A stretch of DNA of 64,000 nt, from positions 62,001 to 126,000 of the forward strand of contig NZ_NFUR01000004.1 in assembly GCF_002127225.1 (NCBI RefSeq), given 5' to 3'. Within the stretch, counting starts at the first letter, position 1, and each line of letters opens with the position of its first letter. Shown here piece by piece: positions 1-9,032 of the stretch. Position numbers and translations under genes: made by a program. Source of the stretch: Sphingomonas sp. IBVSS2. Its GTDB lineage: Bacteria > Pseudomonadota > Alphaproteobacteria > Sphingomonadales > Sphingomonadaceae. A model generated the notes under the pieces. It ran no database searches and was not told where the DNA came from. It saw nothing but the letters and a program-made list of their open reading frames with translations.

Positions 1-530
1 TCGGTCGAGCGGTTCTTGCCGCTGGCGAGCTGGTCGTCGTTGAACTTCGCCATCTGGGCCGACAGGTCGATGATCAGCGGATCCATCTCGGCGAGCTTCG
101 CCTTGGCGCCGGCATCGTCGTCGCGCTGGCCGAGTGCGATTGCCTGCGACGCGAGCGCATGCACCCTGGCGATCTGGCCGCGGAACTGGTCGAGCTGCGG
201 CTTCAGCGAGGGCTGGAGCGCCTCGGCATTGTCCAGCAGCTTGTTGGCCTCCTGGAAATTGTCCTGCTCCGCCTTGCCGGCTTCCTGTGCGGCCCTGGAG
301 GAACCGTCATAGGCAAATGCGCGATAGCCGGCATAGGCGATGTCCGATGTGCGGCGATTGGCGCGTGCCAGCTCGGTCGCCGCGGGCATTTGCTTCTCGA
401 TCACTTCCGAATAGCTCGTGTCGATGCGCAGGAGCGCGTTCGATCCGAACAGGGCGACGCCCATCCCCACAGTGGCGATGAGGGCAACGAGCGCCAGAAT
501 CTTCGTAGGAATCTTCAACTTCGTAAGCAT
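1..530 (-). CDS. Methyl-accepting chemotaxis protein, N-terminal part (cut by window edge)
   Basis: Only the first 176 codons are present; the gene runs off the left edge. The ATG at 530 follows AGGAG about 11 nt upstream. A hydrophobic segment at residues 9-31 is followed by a long helical, Ala/Gln/Leu-rich stretch with motifs such as IDTSYSEVIEKQMPA, typical of the four-helix-bundle periplasmic sensor of chemoreceptors. The HAMP and signalling domains would lie outside the window, so a histidine kinase or GGDEF protein with the same sensor cannot be excluded. Seen: membrane anchor plus helical sensor. Inferred: chemoreceptor at the inner membrane. Confidence 0.72.
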   Translation of the reverse strand, partial: MLTKLKIPTKILALVALIATVGMGVALFGSNALLRIDTSYSEVIEKQMPAATELARANRRTSDIAYAGYRAFAYDGSSRAAQEAGKAEQDNFQEANKLLDNAEALQPSLKPQLDQFRGQIARVHALASQAIALGQRDDDAGAKAKLAEMDPLIIDLSAQMAKFNDDQLASGKNRST

Positions 531-913
531 CTCATGCTTCTCCTGCGAGGAAACAGGCTCCCGGCGAGAGCCCGTCTCGACTGAAATTCGATGGGGAGCG
601 GGAGCGTCAGGACGACACGTGGCCGCCGAAGCCCGGGCCGAGGACCGGGGGGCCGGGCAAGGCAAACGCCACCGGCATCTTCTTCGCGAGGGGCCAGCTG
701 TTGATTGTGCCGAACATTCCCGATCCTCCATTGCCTACCGGCGTTTCCATTGTAGGCGCCGCGGCTGAGGGGATGTTCCGACACGCAGGAAACTAGGATC
801 ATTATAGGGCTATCCCTGGGCTCGCCCGGCGGGGGCCCAGTTTCCAGGGAGGCTCAGCCCAGGCCCGCAAATCATCCTATAATTGACCGGGTAGCCATCT
901 CCGGAGTGCCCCA
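531..913. other. Intergenic region between chemoreceptor and porin
   Basis: 383 bp separating divergent genes. It holds one possible 36-codon reading frame on the minus strand (607-717, listed separately). Near 796-887 there are two TATAAT-like hexamers facing opposite directions (ATTATAGG at about 799 and CCTATAATT at about 876), a plausible divergent promoter pair, though I see no good -35 elements. Nothing else is recognisable. Confidence 0.4.
607..717 (-). CDS. Possible 36-aa small protein upstream of the chemoreceptor
   Basis: An ATG at 717 sits 6 nt after a strong SD, GGAGGA, and opens a 36-codon frame ending in TGA at 607. The peptide starts MFGTINSWPLAKKMPV and is rich in Pro/Gly towards its end; its first residues resemble the start of chemoreceptor or membrane proteins. 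It lies about 75 bp upstream of the chemoreceptor on the same strand, so it could be a leader peptide or a decayed receptor start. I do not recognise it; the SD is the main argument. Confidence 0.3.
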   Translation of the reverse strand: MFGTINSWPLAKKMPVAFALPGPPVLGPGFGGHVSS

Positions 914-2251
914 TTGACCCGTTCCGTTCGCATCCCCGTCGCCTGTGCGGCGATCCTGCCGCTCGCCGTCGCGCCGGCATTCGCGCAGGACAGGGTGAAG
1001 CTGAGCGTGAACGGCAGCCTGCGCGCCCGCGCCGAGACGATCGCCGGGCAGTTCCGGCCGAACACGCCGGAACATGACAGCTTCCTCTCGTTCCGGTCCG
1101 TGCTGGCGGCGAAGGCCGAGATCGGCGGCTTCACGCTGGGCGGCGAACTGGTCGACGCGCGTGGATATGGCGAGAGCGACCGGAGCTCGGTGCGCACCAA
1201 CGAAATCAACGACCTCGAGCCGGTCCAGGCCTATCTCGCCTGGCGGCCCGCCAAGGGCATGCAGCTCACCGCGGGCAAGTTCGCGATGGACATCGGTGCG
1301 AGCCGCCTGGTGGGGCGCACCGATTTCCCCAACGGCGTGCCCACCTATCTCGGTGCGAAGCTCGAGATGCAGGACGCAAGGCGCAACCAGCTCTTCCTGT
1401 TCTGGACGCGTCCGTTCACTGCGCTGCCCGACACGCCGGAGGACATTTACGACAACAAGGTCCAGCTCGACCGGGCGACCGAGAATATCGAGTTCTTCGG
1501 CGGCAACGCCGCGATCGCCAGGTTGTTCGGCAAGACCGGCTTCGAAGCCTATGCCCTTCGCCTGATCGAGCATGATCGTGCCACGCATCCGACGCGCAAC
1601 CGCCGCCTGGTGACTTTCGGCGTGCGGCTGCGCCAGGCGCCGGCGCAGCATGCGCTGGACTATGAAGTGGAAACCGCGCTCCAGCGCGGCCTGGCCCGCG
1701 CCACCGCCGCGGTGACCGACCTGCGCGATCTTCGCGTCCGCGCCGGCTTCGTGCATGCCGAGATGGGCTGGACCTTCGGCGGCAGCTGGGCGCCGCGCAT
1801 GGCCGCGCTGTTCGACTATGCCAGCGGCGAGACGGCCAACCCCGATACGTTCACCCGTTTCGACACGCTCTACGGTGCGCGCCGCGCCGATTTCGGCCCG
1901 CTCTCGCTTTATGGTGCGCTGGGCCGGGCGAATATCGTGTCGCCGGGCATCCGCTTCGAGGCGCGGCCCTCGCAGCGGCTCGACCTGATGGCATCGGTGC
2001 GCGGCGCCTGGCTCGCTTCTGCCATCGACAGCTTCTCCGCGACCGGGGTGACCGATCGCACGGGCCGCGCGGGCCGCTTCGGCGGCACCCAGTTCGAGCT
2101 GCGCGGGCGCCGTTGGCTCGTGCCGCGGGAACTGCGCCTGGAAGTTGGCGCCGCCTGGCTCGCCAAGGGGCGTTTCCTGCACGACGCACCCAATGCGCCG
2201 CGCACCGGCGACACCCGGTTCGCGCACGCCGATCTCACCTTTTCGTTCTGA
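914..2251 (+). CDS. Outer-membrane beta-barrel porin, alginate-export-like family
   Basis: A 445-aa protein beginning at a TTG codon (no in-frame ATG nearby). Residues 1-24 form a cleavable signal peptide ending APAFAQ. The remainder alternates hydrophobic and polar residues as in beta-strands, with an early strand LSVNGSLRARAE, a middle motif YLAWRPAKGMQLTAGKFAMD and a final strand ending in Phe (LTFSF), the usual C-terminal signature for outer-membrane barrel assembly. Length and motifs fit the alginate-export-like porins common in sphingomonads. The substrate cannot be read from sequence; the family name does not prove alginate export. It stands alone, with no polysaccharide genes nearby. 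Confidence 0.62.
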   Translation: MTRSVRIPVACAAILPLAVAPAFAQDRVKLSVNGSLRARAETIAGQFRPNTPEHDSFLSFRSVLAAKAEIGGFTLGGELVDARGYGESDRSSVRTNEINDLEPVQAYLAWRPAKGMQLTAGKFAMDIGASRLVGRTDFPNGVPTYLGAKLEMQDARRNQLFLFWTRPFTALPDTPEDIYDNKVQLDRATENIEFFGGNAAIARLFGKTGFEAYALRLIEHDRATHPTRNRRLVTFGVRLRQAPAQHALDYEVETALQRGLARATAAVTDLRDLRVRAGFVHAEMGWTFGGSWAPRMAALFDYASGETANPDTFTRFDTLYGARRADFGPLSLYGALGRANIVSPGIRFEARPSQRLDLMASVRGAWLASAIDSFSATGVTDRTGRAGRFGGTQFELRGRRWLVPRELRLEVGAAWLAKGRFLHDAPNAPRTGDTRFAHADLTFSF

Positions 2252-2369
2252 TCCGCCTTTGCGGTCCGACATTTAGGTAGAAGCCACGGATGGCAGGACC
2301 TGCAGGGTCGCGCATACATCCGATCACCCGCGGGCGGTAAGTCCGGGTCGCAAGTTGCAGGAGGGCCGA

Positions 2370-2720
2370 GTGAGCCCGAGGTTCCCACTGGTGGTGCTTG
2401 TCGCGCATGAAATGGGCCTCCGCAGTACGCTGATCGCCCGCCTGTCGATGGCCGGCGCCGATCTCGTCACCATCGACAATCTGGAGGATCCGCGTGTCGC
2501 GCGCTGGCTGGCCCGGAGCCCGGTCCTGATCATCGACGAGGCTGCGCTTGCCACGCGTCCCGGCGGCGAGGCCGCGTTGCGCGCCGATCCGCGCTGGCGC
2601 GCCATTGCGGTGATTGGGGGTGCGGCAGCGGATGCGGCATATCCGCCGCGCATCCCGCGCGAGGATCCCGCCAGCGTGATCGAAGCGATGCTGCCCGGCT
2701 GGGGCTATCCCGAGCGCTGA
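2370..2720 (+). CDS. Small receiver-like protein of unknown function
   Basis: I place the start at GTG 2370, 5 nt after AGGAGG, rather than at the upstream TTG at 2355; this gives 116 aa. The fold pattern looks like a degenerate response-regulator receiver: beta-1 LVVLVAHEM, an alpha helix GLRSTLIARL, beta-2 ADLVTID, beta-3 PVLIIDEAA and beta-4 AIAVIGGA. The acidic cluster expected after beta-1 is missing, so phosphorylation in the usual way is doubtful. The gene converges with fixJ-like 2730-3344 with 9 bp between stop codons, so a link to that system is only positional. Confidence 0.5.
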   Translation: MSPRFPLVVLVAHEMGLRSTLIARLSMAGADLVTIDNLEDPRVARWLARSPVLIIDEAALATRPGGEAALRADPRWRAIAVIGGAAADAAYPPRIPREDPASVIEAMLPGWGYPER

Positions 2721-2729
2721 GCGCGGTCC

Positions 2730-3344
2730 CTAGCTCTTGGGGAACATCCCGGCGGCAAAGGCGATGCGCAGCGCTTCGGAAAGGCTCCGCACTTCCAGCT
2801 TCTCCATCAGGTTCGCGCGATAGATCTCCACCGTGCGCGGGCTGATGTCGAGCTCATAGGCGATGATCTTGTTCGATCGTCCCTCGATCAGCCCCTTGAG
2901 CACGTCCTTCTCGCGCGGCGAGAGCTTGCCGATCTTGGATTCCGCGGCATTGACTCGCGTCGCCGCCTCGCTGCCCTCCTCGAGCCGCGAGAAGGCAAGG
3001 TCGATCGCGGTCATCAGGAACTCGGCCTCATAGGGCTTTTCGATGAAATCGAGCGCGCCGGCCTTCATCGCCTGCACCGCCAGCCCGACATTGCCCTGGC
3101 CGGTGAGGATGATCGCCACGAAGCGCGGATCGCTCGTCACTGCGTTGAGCACGTCGAGCCCGGTCGACCCCGGCATGTGGAAATCGAGCAGCAGGACGCC
3201 CGGATCGAGATCCGGCAGCGATTCCAGGAAAACGTCACCCGAACGGAAGGCCCGGATCACCAGATCGGAGCGAAGCGAAAGGAGGCTGTGCAAAGAGGCC
3301 CGGACGGCATCGTCGTCGTCCACGATATAGACCGTTTTTGTCAT
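2730..3344 (-). CDS. fixJ-like: FixJ-family response regulator
   Basis: A 204-aa regulator with an N-terminal receiver domain (residues 1-120) and a C-terminal LuxR-type helix-turn-helix (about 137-200). Visible receiver residues are the acidic pocket DDDD (9-12), phospho-acceptor Asp54 (LLLDFHMPG), Thr81 (ILTGQGN) and Lys103 (IEKPYE). The output domain shows the FixJ signature KLSPREKDVL and the recognition segment ISPRTVEIYRANLMEKL. It starts 1 bp after the kinase gene, so the two are one transcript and surely partners. It would bind DNA as a phosphorylated dimer. The targets are not visible in this window. Confidence 0.9.
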   Translation of the reverse strand: MTKTVYIVDDDDAVRASLHSLLSLRSDLVIRAFRSGDVFLESLPDLDPGVLLLDFHMPGSTGLDVLNAVTSDPRFVAIILTGQGNVGLAVQAMKAGALDFIEKPYEAEFLMTAIDLAFSRLEEGSEAATRVNAAESKIGKLSPREKDVLKGLIEGRSNKIIAYELDISPRTVEIYRANLMEKLEVRSLSEALRIAFAAGMFPKS

Positions 3345-6071
3345 CTACTCTCCACCCTGTTCCGTCGTGGGTAGCGTGAAGCGGAAAACCGCACCCCCTT
3401 CGGGCCGATTTTCGGCACTCAGAACCCCACCATGGGCCTCAATGATACGCTTGCTGATGGAAAGTCCAATACCCATTCCTGCGCCTTCTTTCTTCGTTGT
3501 CGTGAAACGGGAAAAGAGTTGGTCGAGCATTGGTTCCGGTATGCCTGGCCCACTATCGGCGATTTCTATTGCAATCATATCTTTGGTGGACTTGCGCGAG
3601 CGTACGACGATCCGGCGATCGTTGGCCCCTTGTTGGCGAAGAACGTCTATGGAATTGCGCAAGAGATTAACAACAACTTGTTGCACTTGTACGCGATCCG
3701 CGAAGACACAGGGTATTTCGGGGTCCAGATCGTAGGTCAGCCGGATGTTGAACTGGCTGGTTCCAATGAGGACCAGATCGGCTGCGTCACGAATTGTCGG
3801 CCCCAGCGGCATGATGCGCAGATCCACTTCGCCGCGCATGGTAAAGCTGCGCAGGCGGCGGATGATCTCTCCCGCACGCAGCGTCTGTTCATTGGCCATG
3901 CGCAGCAATTCGCCGACCCGTTCGAATTCCTCGCCCTTGTCGAGGAGCATCCGCGCCGCGGCGAGGAAGTTGGAAGTGGCGGCGAGCGGCTGGTTGAGCT
4001 CGTGCGCCATGTCGGCGGCGAGCTCGCTCATCGCCGATTGGCGGCCGACATGGGCGAGCTCGGCATTGAGTTCGCTCAGCCGTTCCTCGGCGGCGAACTG
4101 CTCGCTCAGGTTGCGGGCGAAGAGCGTGTAGAGCAGGTGCCCGTCGATCTGGGCGACGCCGCCGCGGATCTCCATCGGGAAGCGATTGCCGCCGCGGGTC
4201 AGGCCGGCGGCGGCGATCGTCTGGCCCTGTTCCAGCGGCTTGCCCGCCTTGAGAAAGGCGCCCAGCCGCGTCTCCGATTCCGGCTCCTCGTCGCGGGGAT
4301 AGGGCGTGAGCATCGCGATATTATGGCCCAGCACCTCATGGGCGCGATAATCCCACAGGGCTTCCGCGGCAGTGCTGAACACGCGGATCGTGCCTTCCTC
4401 GTCCACCGCCAGCATCGCCTCGGGCACGGTCTCGATGATCGAGCGCAACTGCGCTTCGCGGCGGCGCAGCGCCGCCTCGCGCTCCTCGCGCTCGGTGATG
4501 TCGAGCATGGCGCCGATGGTGCGCACCAGGTTGCCCTCGGCATCGTAGAAGGCGCGCGACGACCCTTCCACCGCGCGCACCGATCCGTTGCTCTTCTTGA
4601 AGCGATAGCGGAAGCTGAAGCGCGGCGCGCGATCGGCGACGGCCGCCTCGATCGTCTCCATCACGCGTTCGGCGTCCTCCGGCTCGATCTGGTCGCGCCA
4701 GCTGTCGAAGCTGGTGACGGTGCCGGGAACCAGCCCCAGCCGCTCTTCGGCGCCGGGCGCCCAGGCGAGCCGGCCCGTGGCGACTTCCCATTCGAACACG
4801 CCCACTTCGTGCGTCGCGGTGGCGATCGCCAGCCGTTCCTCGCTCTCGCGCAGTTCGGCCACGGCGCGCGCGCGGTCGGAGATGTCGGTCATCTTGTGGA
4901 TGATCACCGGATCGCGACCCGCGATCTCGACACGGTGGACCCGCTCGAGAATGGCGATCTCGCGCCCGTCGCGCGTCGTCTCCACCAGTTCCTGGGTCTC
5001 GTCCTGCGGGCGGCGGGGCAGGGTGGTCTCGGCGCTCTCGCAGCGCGAGCGGAGCAGGAGATATTTGTTCTGCCCGCGGGCTTCCTCCTCGCTCCATCCG
5101 AACAGCCTTGCCGCGCCTTCCGACCAGTGGACGATCCGCCCGTCGGGCGAAGTGAGCGCCATGGTGGTGACGTCGATGGCTTCGCTCAGTTCCACCTGCA
5201 CCGATTGCTCGCGTGCGACGCGCGTGACGGCCCAATAGGCGATCGTGCCGACGATCAGCACGTTGCCGAGCATCGCGAGGAGCTGGCCCGGGGCGGCGGT
5301 GAACACCATCCGCCGCGCGAGCACCAGTTCCAGCATCGCGGGCAGCACGGGCAGGATGAGCGCGGCGGGCAGCAGGATCTGCAGCATGCGGCGATTGTCG
5401 GGATCGCGCGCCAGGTCGCGCATCCAGCCGAAGCCGCTGTTCCAGGTGATCGCGGCCAGCGCCAGCGAGATCGAGACGATCGCGGCAGGCAGCGAGGTCG
5501 TGAGCAGCGGCAGGGCCGGGCCGGTGCCGGCGCGCGAGAACAGGATGATGATCGCCGCCGCCGCGGCAAGCCCCAGCGCGATCATCGCGACCAGGCTGCG
5601 CATCTCCTTCGCCACCAGGTCGTGCACGCATTGTCCCAGTCCGGCGAGGCCGAGCACGAGGAACACCGCGGCCGGATTGATGCCCACCCGCCCTGGGAAG
5701 CTGAAGCTGAATTCGTCGAGCTGGCCCGGGAAGAGCAGCCGGTCGACGCCGAGGTCGATCTCGGTCCAGCGCTCGAACAGCGCGACGAGCGCGATCGTGA
5801 GCGGGACCGCCAGGAAGTTGATTGCCAGCCGCCGCCGGCCCAGAAAGGAAGCCAGGAAGCCGAGCGACAGGCCGATATAGCCGATCGCGGTCCAGGGCCA
5901 GATCGGGAAATCGTTCAGGCCGAACCCGCGCAGGGCCGGAAAGTGGAGGAGCCAGCCCGCGAAAGCCGCCAGGCTGCAGGCCAGCCCGAAAAAGGCGAGC
6001 GCAAGCGCGACTCGTCGATTCACGGGTGCTGCCACCCATGATGGCTCGGTGGGGTCAATTGCGGAGCGCAA
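3345..6071 (-). CDS. FixL-type membrane sensor histidine kinase with three PAS domains
   Basis: A 908-aa inner-membrane kinase. The N-terminal 290 residues contain about eight hydrophobic segments, a MASE-type integral membrane sensor. Three PAS/PAC modules follow (about 300-415, 420-545 and 550-665), then a dimerisation/phospho-acceptor helix with His690 (MAHELNQPLA) and an HATPase domain with NLLRNSID, DSGPGIP and GAGMGIGLSIS. The start at TTG 6071 is supported by GGAAGGTG 6 nt upstream. The kinase class (HELNQPL) is the one that pairs with FixJ regulators, and the regulator follows immediately. A haem-binding PAS as in true FixL is not evident, so oxygen sensing is not claimed. Confidence 0.88.
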   Translation of the reverse strand: MRSAIDPTEPSWVAAPVNRRVALALAFFGLACSLAAFAGWLLHFPALRGFGLNDFPIWPWTAIGYIGLSLGFLASFLGRRRLAINFLAVPLTIALVALFERWTEIDLGVDRLLFPGQLDEFSFSFPGRVGINPAAVFLVLGLAGLGQCVHDLVAKEMRSLVAMIALGLAAAAAIIILFSRAGTGPALPLLTTSLPAAIVSISLALAAITWNSGFGWMRDLARDPDNRRMLQILLPAALILPVLPAMLELVLARRMVFTAAPGQLLAMLGNVLIVGTIAYWAVTRVAREQSVQVELSEAIDVTTMALTSPDGRIVHWSEGAARLFGWSEEEARGQNKYLLLRSRCESAETTLPRRPQDETQELVETTRDGREIAILERVHRVEIAGRDPVIIHKMTDISDRARAVAELRESEERLAIATATHEVGVFEWEVATGRLAWAPGAEERLGLVPGTVTSFDSWRDQIEPEDAERVMETIEAAVADRAPRFSFRYRFKKSNGSVRAVEGSSRAFYDAEGNLVRTIGAMLDITEREEREAALRRREAQLRSIIETVPEAMLAVDEEGTIRVFSTAAEALWDYRAHEVLGHNIAMLTPYPRDEEPESETRLGAFLKAGKPLEQGQTIAAAGLTRGGNRFPMEIRGGVAQIDGHLLYTLFARNLSEQFAAEERLSELNAELAHVGRQSAMSELAADMAHELNQPLAATSNFLAAARMLLDKGEEFERVGELLRMANEQTLRAGEIIRRLRSFTMRGEVDLRIMPLGPTIRDAADLVLIGTSQFNIRLTYDLDPEIPCVFADRVQVQQVVVNLLRNSIDVLRQQGANDRRIVVRSRKSTKDMIAIEIADSGPGIPEPMLDQLFSRFTTTKKEGAGMGIGLSISKRIIEAHGGVLSAENRPEGGAVFRFTLPTTEQGGE

Positions 6072-6233
6072 CGATGCACCTTCCCCTTCCGGGAACTGTC
6101 AATAACACCAATCAAGCCCAAGAGAAAATGGGGATAGTCCAGAGTGGTTCAGTTTCTTTGCGAGGAAGGACGGCTTGCCAACTGGATAGCACCTGCGCGA
6201 TCACTCGATCATTACGCAAGGGGGAGGATTCGC

Positions 6234-7655
6234 TTGATCCGGACGTTAATCATCTTTGGTGCGCTGGCGGGGCTCGCGGCCTGCGATTCCGGCGGCACCC
6301 GGGCGCATAGCGCCGCATCCGATCCCGCCCCGGCGGCGAGCGGTCCCGGCAAGGGCAAGGGCTATAGCCACGATCCCTTCCCCTCGACCTATCACGCCTA
6401 TCCCGGCGCGCCCACGCTGCTGACCAACGTCACCGTGCTCGATGGCGAGGGCGGGCGGATCGATCGCGGGCAGGTGCTGTTCCGCGACGGCAAGATCGTC
6501 GCGGTCGGCCAGAATCTCGACGCCGCCGGCGCGACGGTGATCGACGGGCAGGGCAAATATGTCACGCCCGGCGTGATCGACATCCACAGCCATCTGGGCG
6601 ACTATCCCTCGCCCGGCGTGCAGGCCAATTCGGACGGCAACGAGATGACCGGCCCGGTCACCGCCGAGGTCTGGGCCGAGCACAGCGTCTGGCCGCAGGA
6701 TCCCGGCTTCGGCCGCGCCCTTGCGAACGGGGGCGTCACCACGCTGCAGATCCTCCCCGGCTCGGCCAATCTGATGGGCGGCCGCTCGGTAGTGGTGAAG
6801 AACGTCTATGCCCGCACCATGCAGGGCATGAAGTTCCCCGGCGCGCCCTATGGCCTGAAGATGGCCTGTGGCGAGAACCCCAAGCGCGTCTATGGCTCGA
6901 AGGGCCGCATGCCCTCCACCCGGATGGGCAATGTCGCGGTCGACCGGCAGACCTGGGCGCGCGCGGTGGAATATAAGCGCCGCTGGGACAAATATGAGGA
7001 CAAGGGCGGTGAAGCGCCGTCTCGCGACCTGGCCATGGACACGCTGCGCGGCGTGCTGGAGGGCGAGATCCTCGTCCAGAACCATTGCTACCGTGCCGAC
7101 GAGATGGCCATCGTCATGGATATGGCCAAGGAGTTCGGCTACCACGTCTCGGCCTTCCACCACGCGGTCGAGGCGTACAAGATCGCCGACCTGCTCAAGG
7201 CCAACAACACCTGCGCCGCAGTCTGGGCCGATTGGTACGGCTTCAAGATGGAAGCCTATGACGCGGTGCCGGAGAACCTTGCCATCCTCGACAAGGAAGG
7301 CGCCTGCGCGATGATCCATTCGGACGACGCCAACGGCATCCAGCGGCTCAACCAGGAAGTCGCCAAGGCGCGCGCCTCGGGGATCAAGGCGGGGATGCGC
7401 ATCAGCGAGGAACATGCCTGGACCTGGCTGGCGATCAACCCGGCCAAGGCGCTGGGCATCGCCGACAAGACCGGCAGCCTCAAGCCCGGCAAGATGGCGG
7501 ACGTGGTGCTGTGGAACGGCAATCCGTTCAGCGTCTATACCCGGCCCGAGATGGTCTGGGTCGACGGCGCGCTGCTGTACGACGCCAAGGATCCGAAGCG
7601 CCGGCCGGTTTCCGATTTCGAGCTCGGCCAGCCGGGCGAGGGGGATGTGAAGTGA
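6234..7655 (+). CDS. Amidohydrolase lipoprotein, apparently active member of a pair
   Basis: I start this at TTG 6234, which follows GGGAGG with 6-7 nt spacing and gives a clean lipoprotein signal (IIFGALAGLAAC, lipobox LAAC); an upstream in-frame GTG would bury the signal peptide. The 473-aa product is a metal-dependent amidohydrolase: VTPGVIDIHSHLG provides the HxH metal ligands, GGVTTLQILPG, a His cluster in SAFHHAVEAYK and the late Asp in MIHSDDANG complete the site, and LKPGKMADVVLWNGNP is the usual C-terminal strand region. It is probably anchored in the periplasm. The substrate is unknown (imidazolonepropionase/dipeptidase-like group). It is translationally coupled to the next gene. 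Confidence 0.85.
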   Translation: MIRTLIIFGALAGLAACDSGGTRAHSAASDPAPAASGPGKGKGYSHDPFPSTYHAYPGAPTLLTNVTVLDGEGGRIDRGQVLFRDGKIVAVGQNLDAAGATVIDGQGKYVTPGVIDIHSHLGDYPSPGVQANSDGNEMTGPVTAEVWAEHSVWPQDPGFGRALANGGVTTLQILPGSANLMGGRSVVVKNVYARTMQGMKFPGAPYGLKMACGENPKRVYGSKGRMPSTRMGNVAVDRQTWARAVEYKRRWDKYEDKGGEAPSRDLAMDTLRGVLEGEILVQNHCYRADEMAIVMDMAKEFGYHVSAFHHAVEAYKIADLLKANNTCAAVWADWYGFKMEAYDAVPENLAILDKEGACAMIHSDDANGIQRLNQEVAKARASGIKAGMRISEEHAWTWLAINPAKALGIADKTGSLKPGKMADVVLWNGNPFSVYTRPEMVWVDGALLYDAKDPKRRPVSDFELGQPGEGDVK

Positions 7656-8974
7656 TGACCAGGAAGCTCCTTCTCGCCGCCACCGCGGCGCTCGCCCCGA
7701 TGGCTTTCCTCGCCGCTCCCGCCGCGGCCCAGACCGTGGCGATCACCAACGCCAGGCTCGTGGTCGGCGATGGCGGCCAGCCGGTCGAGGGCGGCACCGT
7801 CGTGATCCGCGACGGCAGGGTCGTCGCCGCCGGCCCGGGCGTGGCCGTGCCCGCCGGCATCCGGGTGATCGATGCGGGCGGCAAATGGGTCTCGCCCGGC
7901 ATCTTCGCCGGCTTCACCCGCCTGGGCATCGTCGAGGTCGACGGCGTCGAGCAGACGAACGACACCGGTCCCGGCAATGTCGGCTTCCACGCCGCGATCG
8001 ACGTGGCTCCGGCGGTGAACCCCAAGTCGAGCCCGATCGCGATCAACCGGGCCGAGGGCATCACCCGCGCCGTGGTCGCGCCCGACAATTCCGGCTCGAT
8101 CTTCGCGGGCCAGGGCGCGATCATCGATCTGGGGGCGGACATGGACGCGGTGAGCAAGCCGCGCGCCTTCCAGTTCATGGAATGGGGCGAGAGCGGCGCG
8201 CGTGCCGCGGGCGGCAGCCGGCCGGCCGCCTATGCCGCGCTCCGGAACGTGCTGTTCGAAGTGCGCGACTATATCCGTGCGCCCGGCAGTTATGTCGATC
8301 GCGGCAAGGATGCCTTCCTCACCCGCGCCGATGCCGAGGCGCTGGTGCCGGTGGTGCAGGGCCGCATGCCGCTGCTCGTCCATGTCGAGCGCGCGTCCGA
8401 CATGCTGGTGCTCCTCCAGCTCCGCAAGGAAATGCCGGGGCTCAAGCTGGTATTCGTCGGCGCGACCGAGGGCTGGACCGTCGCGCCGCAGATCGCGGCA
8501 GCCGGCGTTCCGGTGATCGCCACCGCACTCAACGATCTGCCCGAAAGCTTCGAGCAGCTCGCCGCGAGCCAGTCGAACATCGGCCGCATGGCGGCGGCGG
8601 GCGTGGTCGTGGCGATCGGCACGATCAACCAGGACGAGGCCCGGCAGGCGCGCTGGGAGAAGCAATATGCCGGCAACCTCGTCGCGCTGACCAAGGTGCC
8701 GGGCGCCACCGGTCTCGATTGGGGGGCGGCCTTTGCGGCGATCAGCTCCCGGCCGGCCGAGGCGCTTGGCCTGGGCGGCGAATTCGGTTCGCTCAAGCCC
8801 GGCCGCCGCGGCGACGTGGTGATCTGGGACGGCGATCCGCTCGAGATCGGCACCTCGGCGGTGAACGTGTTCATCGACGGCGTCGAGCAGCCGCTCGAGA
8901 ACCGCTGGACGCGCCTGCGCCAGCGCTATCTCGATCCGAAGGACGGCGCGCTGCCCAAGGCATATCAGCGCTAG
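7655..8974 (+). CDS. Secreted amidohydrolase-family protein lacking the metal-binding HxH
   Basis: ATG 7655 overlaps the TGA of the preceding gene (TGATG), indicating coupled translation. The 439-aa product has a signal peptide (ALAPMAFLAAPAAAQ) and the amidohydrolase scaffold: N-terminal beta-sandwich (ITNARLVVGDGG), GGKWVSPGIF and C-terminal LKPGRRGDVVIWDGDP. Where active members have an HxH after the SPG turn, this protein reads FAGFTRLG, and the late region reads AIGTIN with no catalytic Asp. It therefore looks like a catalytically altered paralogue that may act as partner or scaffold of the first enzyme. A stem-loop terminator follows at once. Confidence 0.82.
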   Translation: MTRKLLLAATAALAPMAFLAAPAAAQTVAITNARLVVGDGGQPVEGGTVVIRDGRVVAAGPGVAVPAGIRVIDAGGKWVSPGIFAGFTRLGIVEVDGVEQTNDTGPGNVGFHAAIDVAPAVNPKSSPIAINRAEGITRAVVAPDNSGSIFAGQGAIIDLGADMDAVSKPRAFQFMEWGESGARAAGGSRPAAYAALRNVLFEVRDYIRAPGSYVDRGKDAFLTRADAEALVPVVQGRMPLLVHVERASDMLVLLQLRKEMPGLKLVFVGATEGWTVAPQIAAAGVPVIATALNDLPESFEQLAASQSNIGRMAAAGVVVAIGTINQDEARQARWEKQYAGNLVALTKVPGATGLDWGAAFAAISSRPAEALGLGGEFGSLKPGRRGDVVIWDGDPLEIGTSAVNVFIDGVEQPLENRWTRLRQRYLDPKDGALPKAYQR

Positions 8975-8987
8975 GAACCTTGGTTAC

Positions 8988-9018
8988 GGTCCCGCATTGA
9001 TTGCGGGACCGCTTTTTC
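8988..9018 (+). terminator. Rho-independent terminator after the amidohydrolase pair
   Basis: A perfect 9-bp stem (GGTCCCGCA / TGCGGGACC) with a TTGAT loop is followed by GCTTTTTC. It lies 13 bp after the amidohydrolase stop codon and just before the SD of the next gene. Confidence 0.88.
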
Positions 9019-9032
9019 TGGGAGGAACCGCG

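Noticed and set aside
515..802. A 95-codon minus-strand frame upstream of the chemoreceptor
   Set aside because: No ribosome site at its start; the shorter 607-717 frame in another phase has a far better one.
3432..6041. A long open frame antisense to the FixL-type kinase
   Set aside because: It is a mirror of the high-GC codon bias of the kinase gene; composition is His/Arg/Gln-rich, there is no ribosome site and no recognisable domain.
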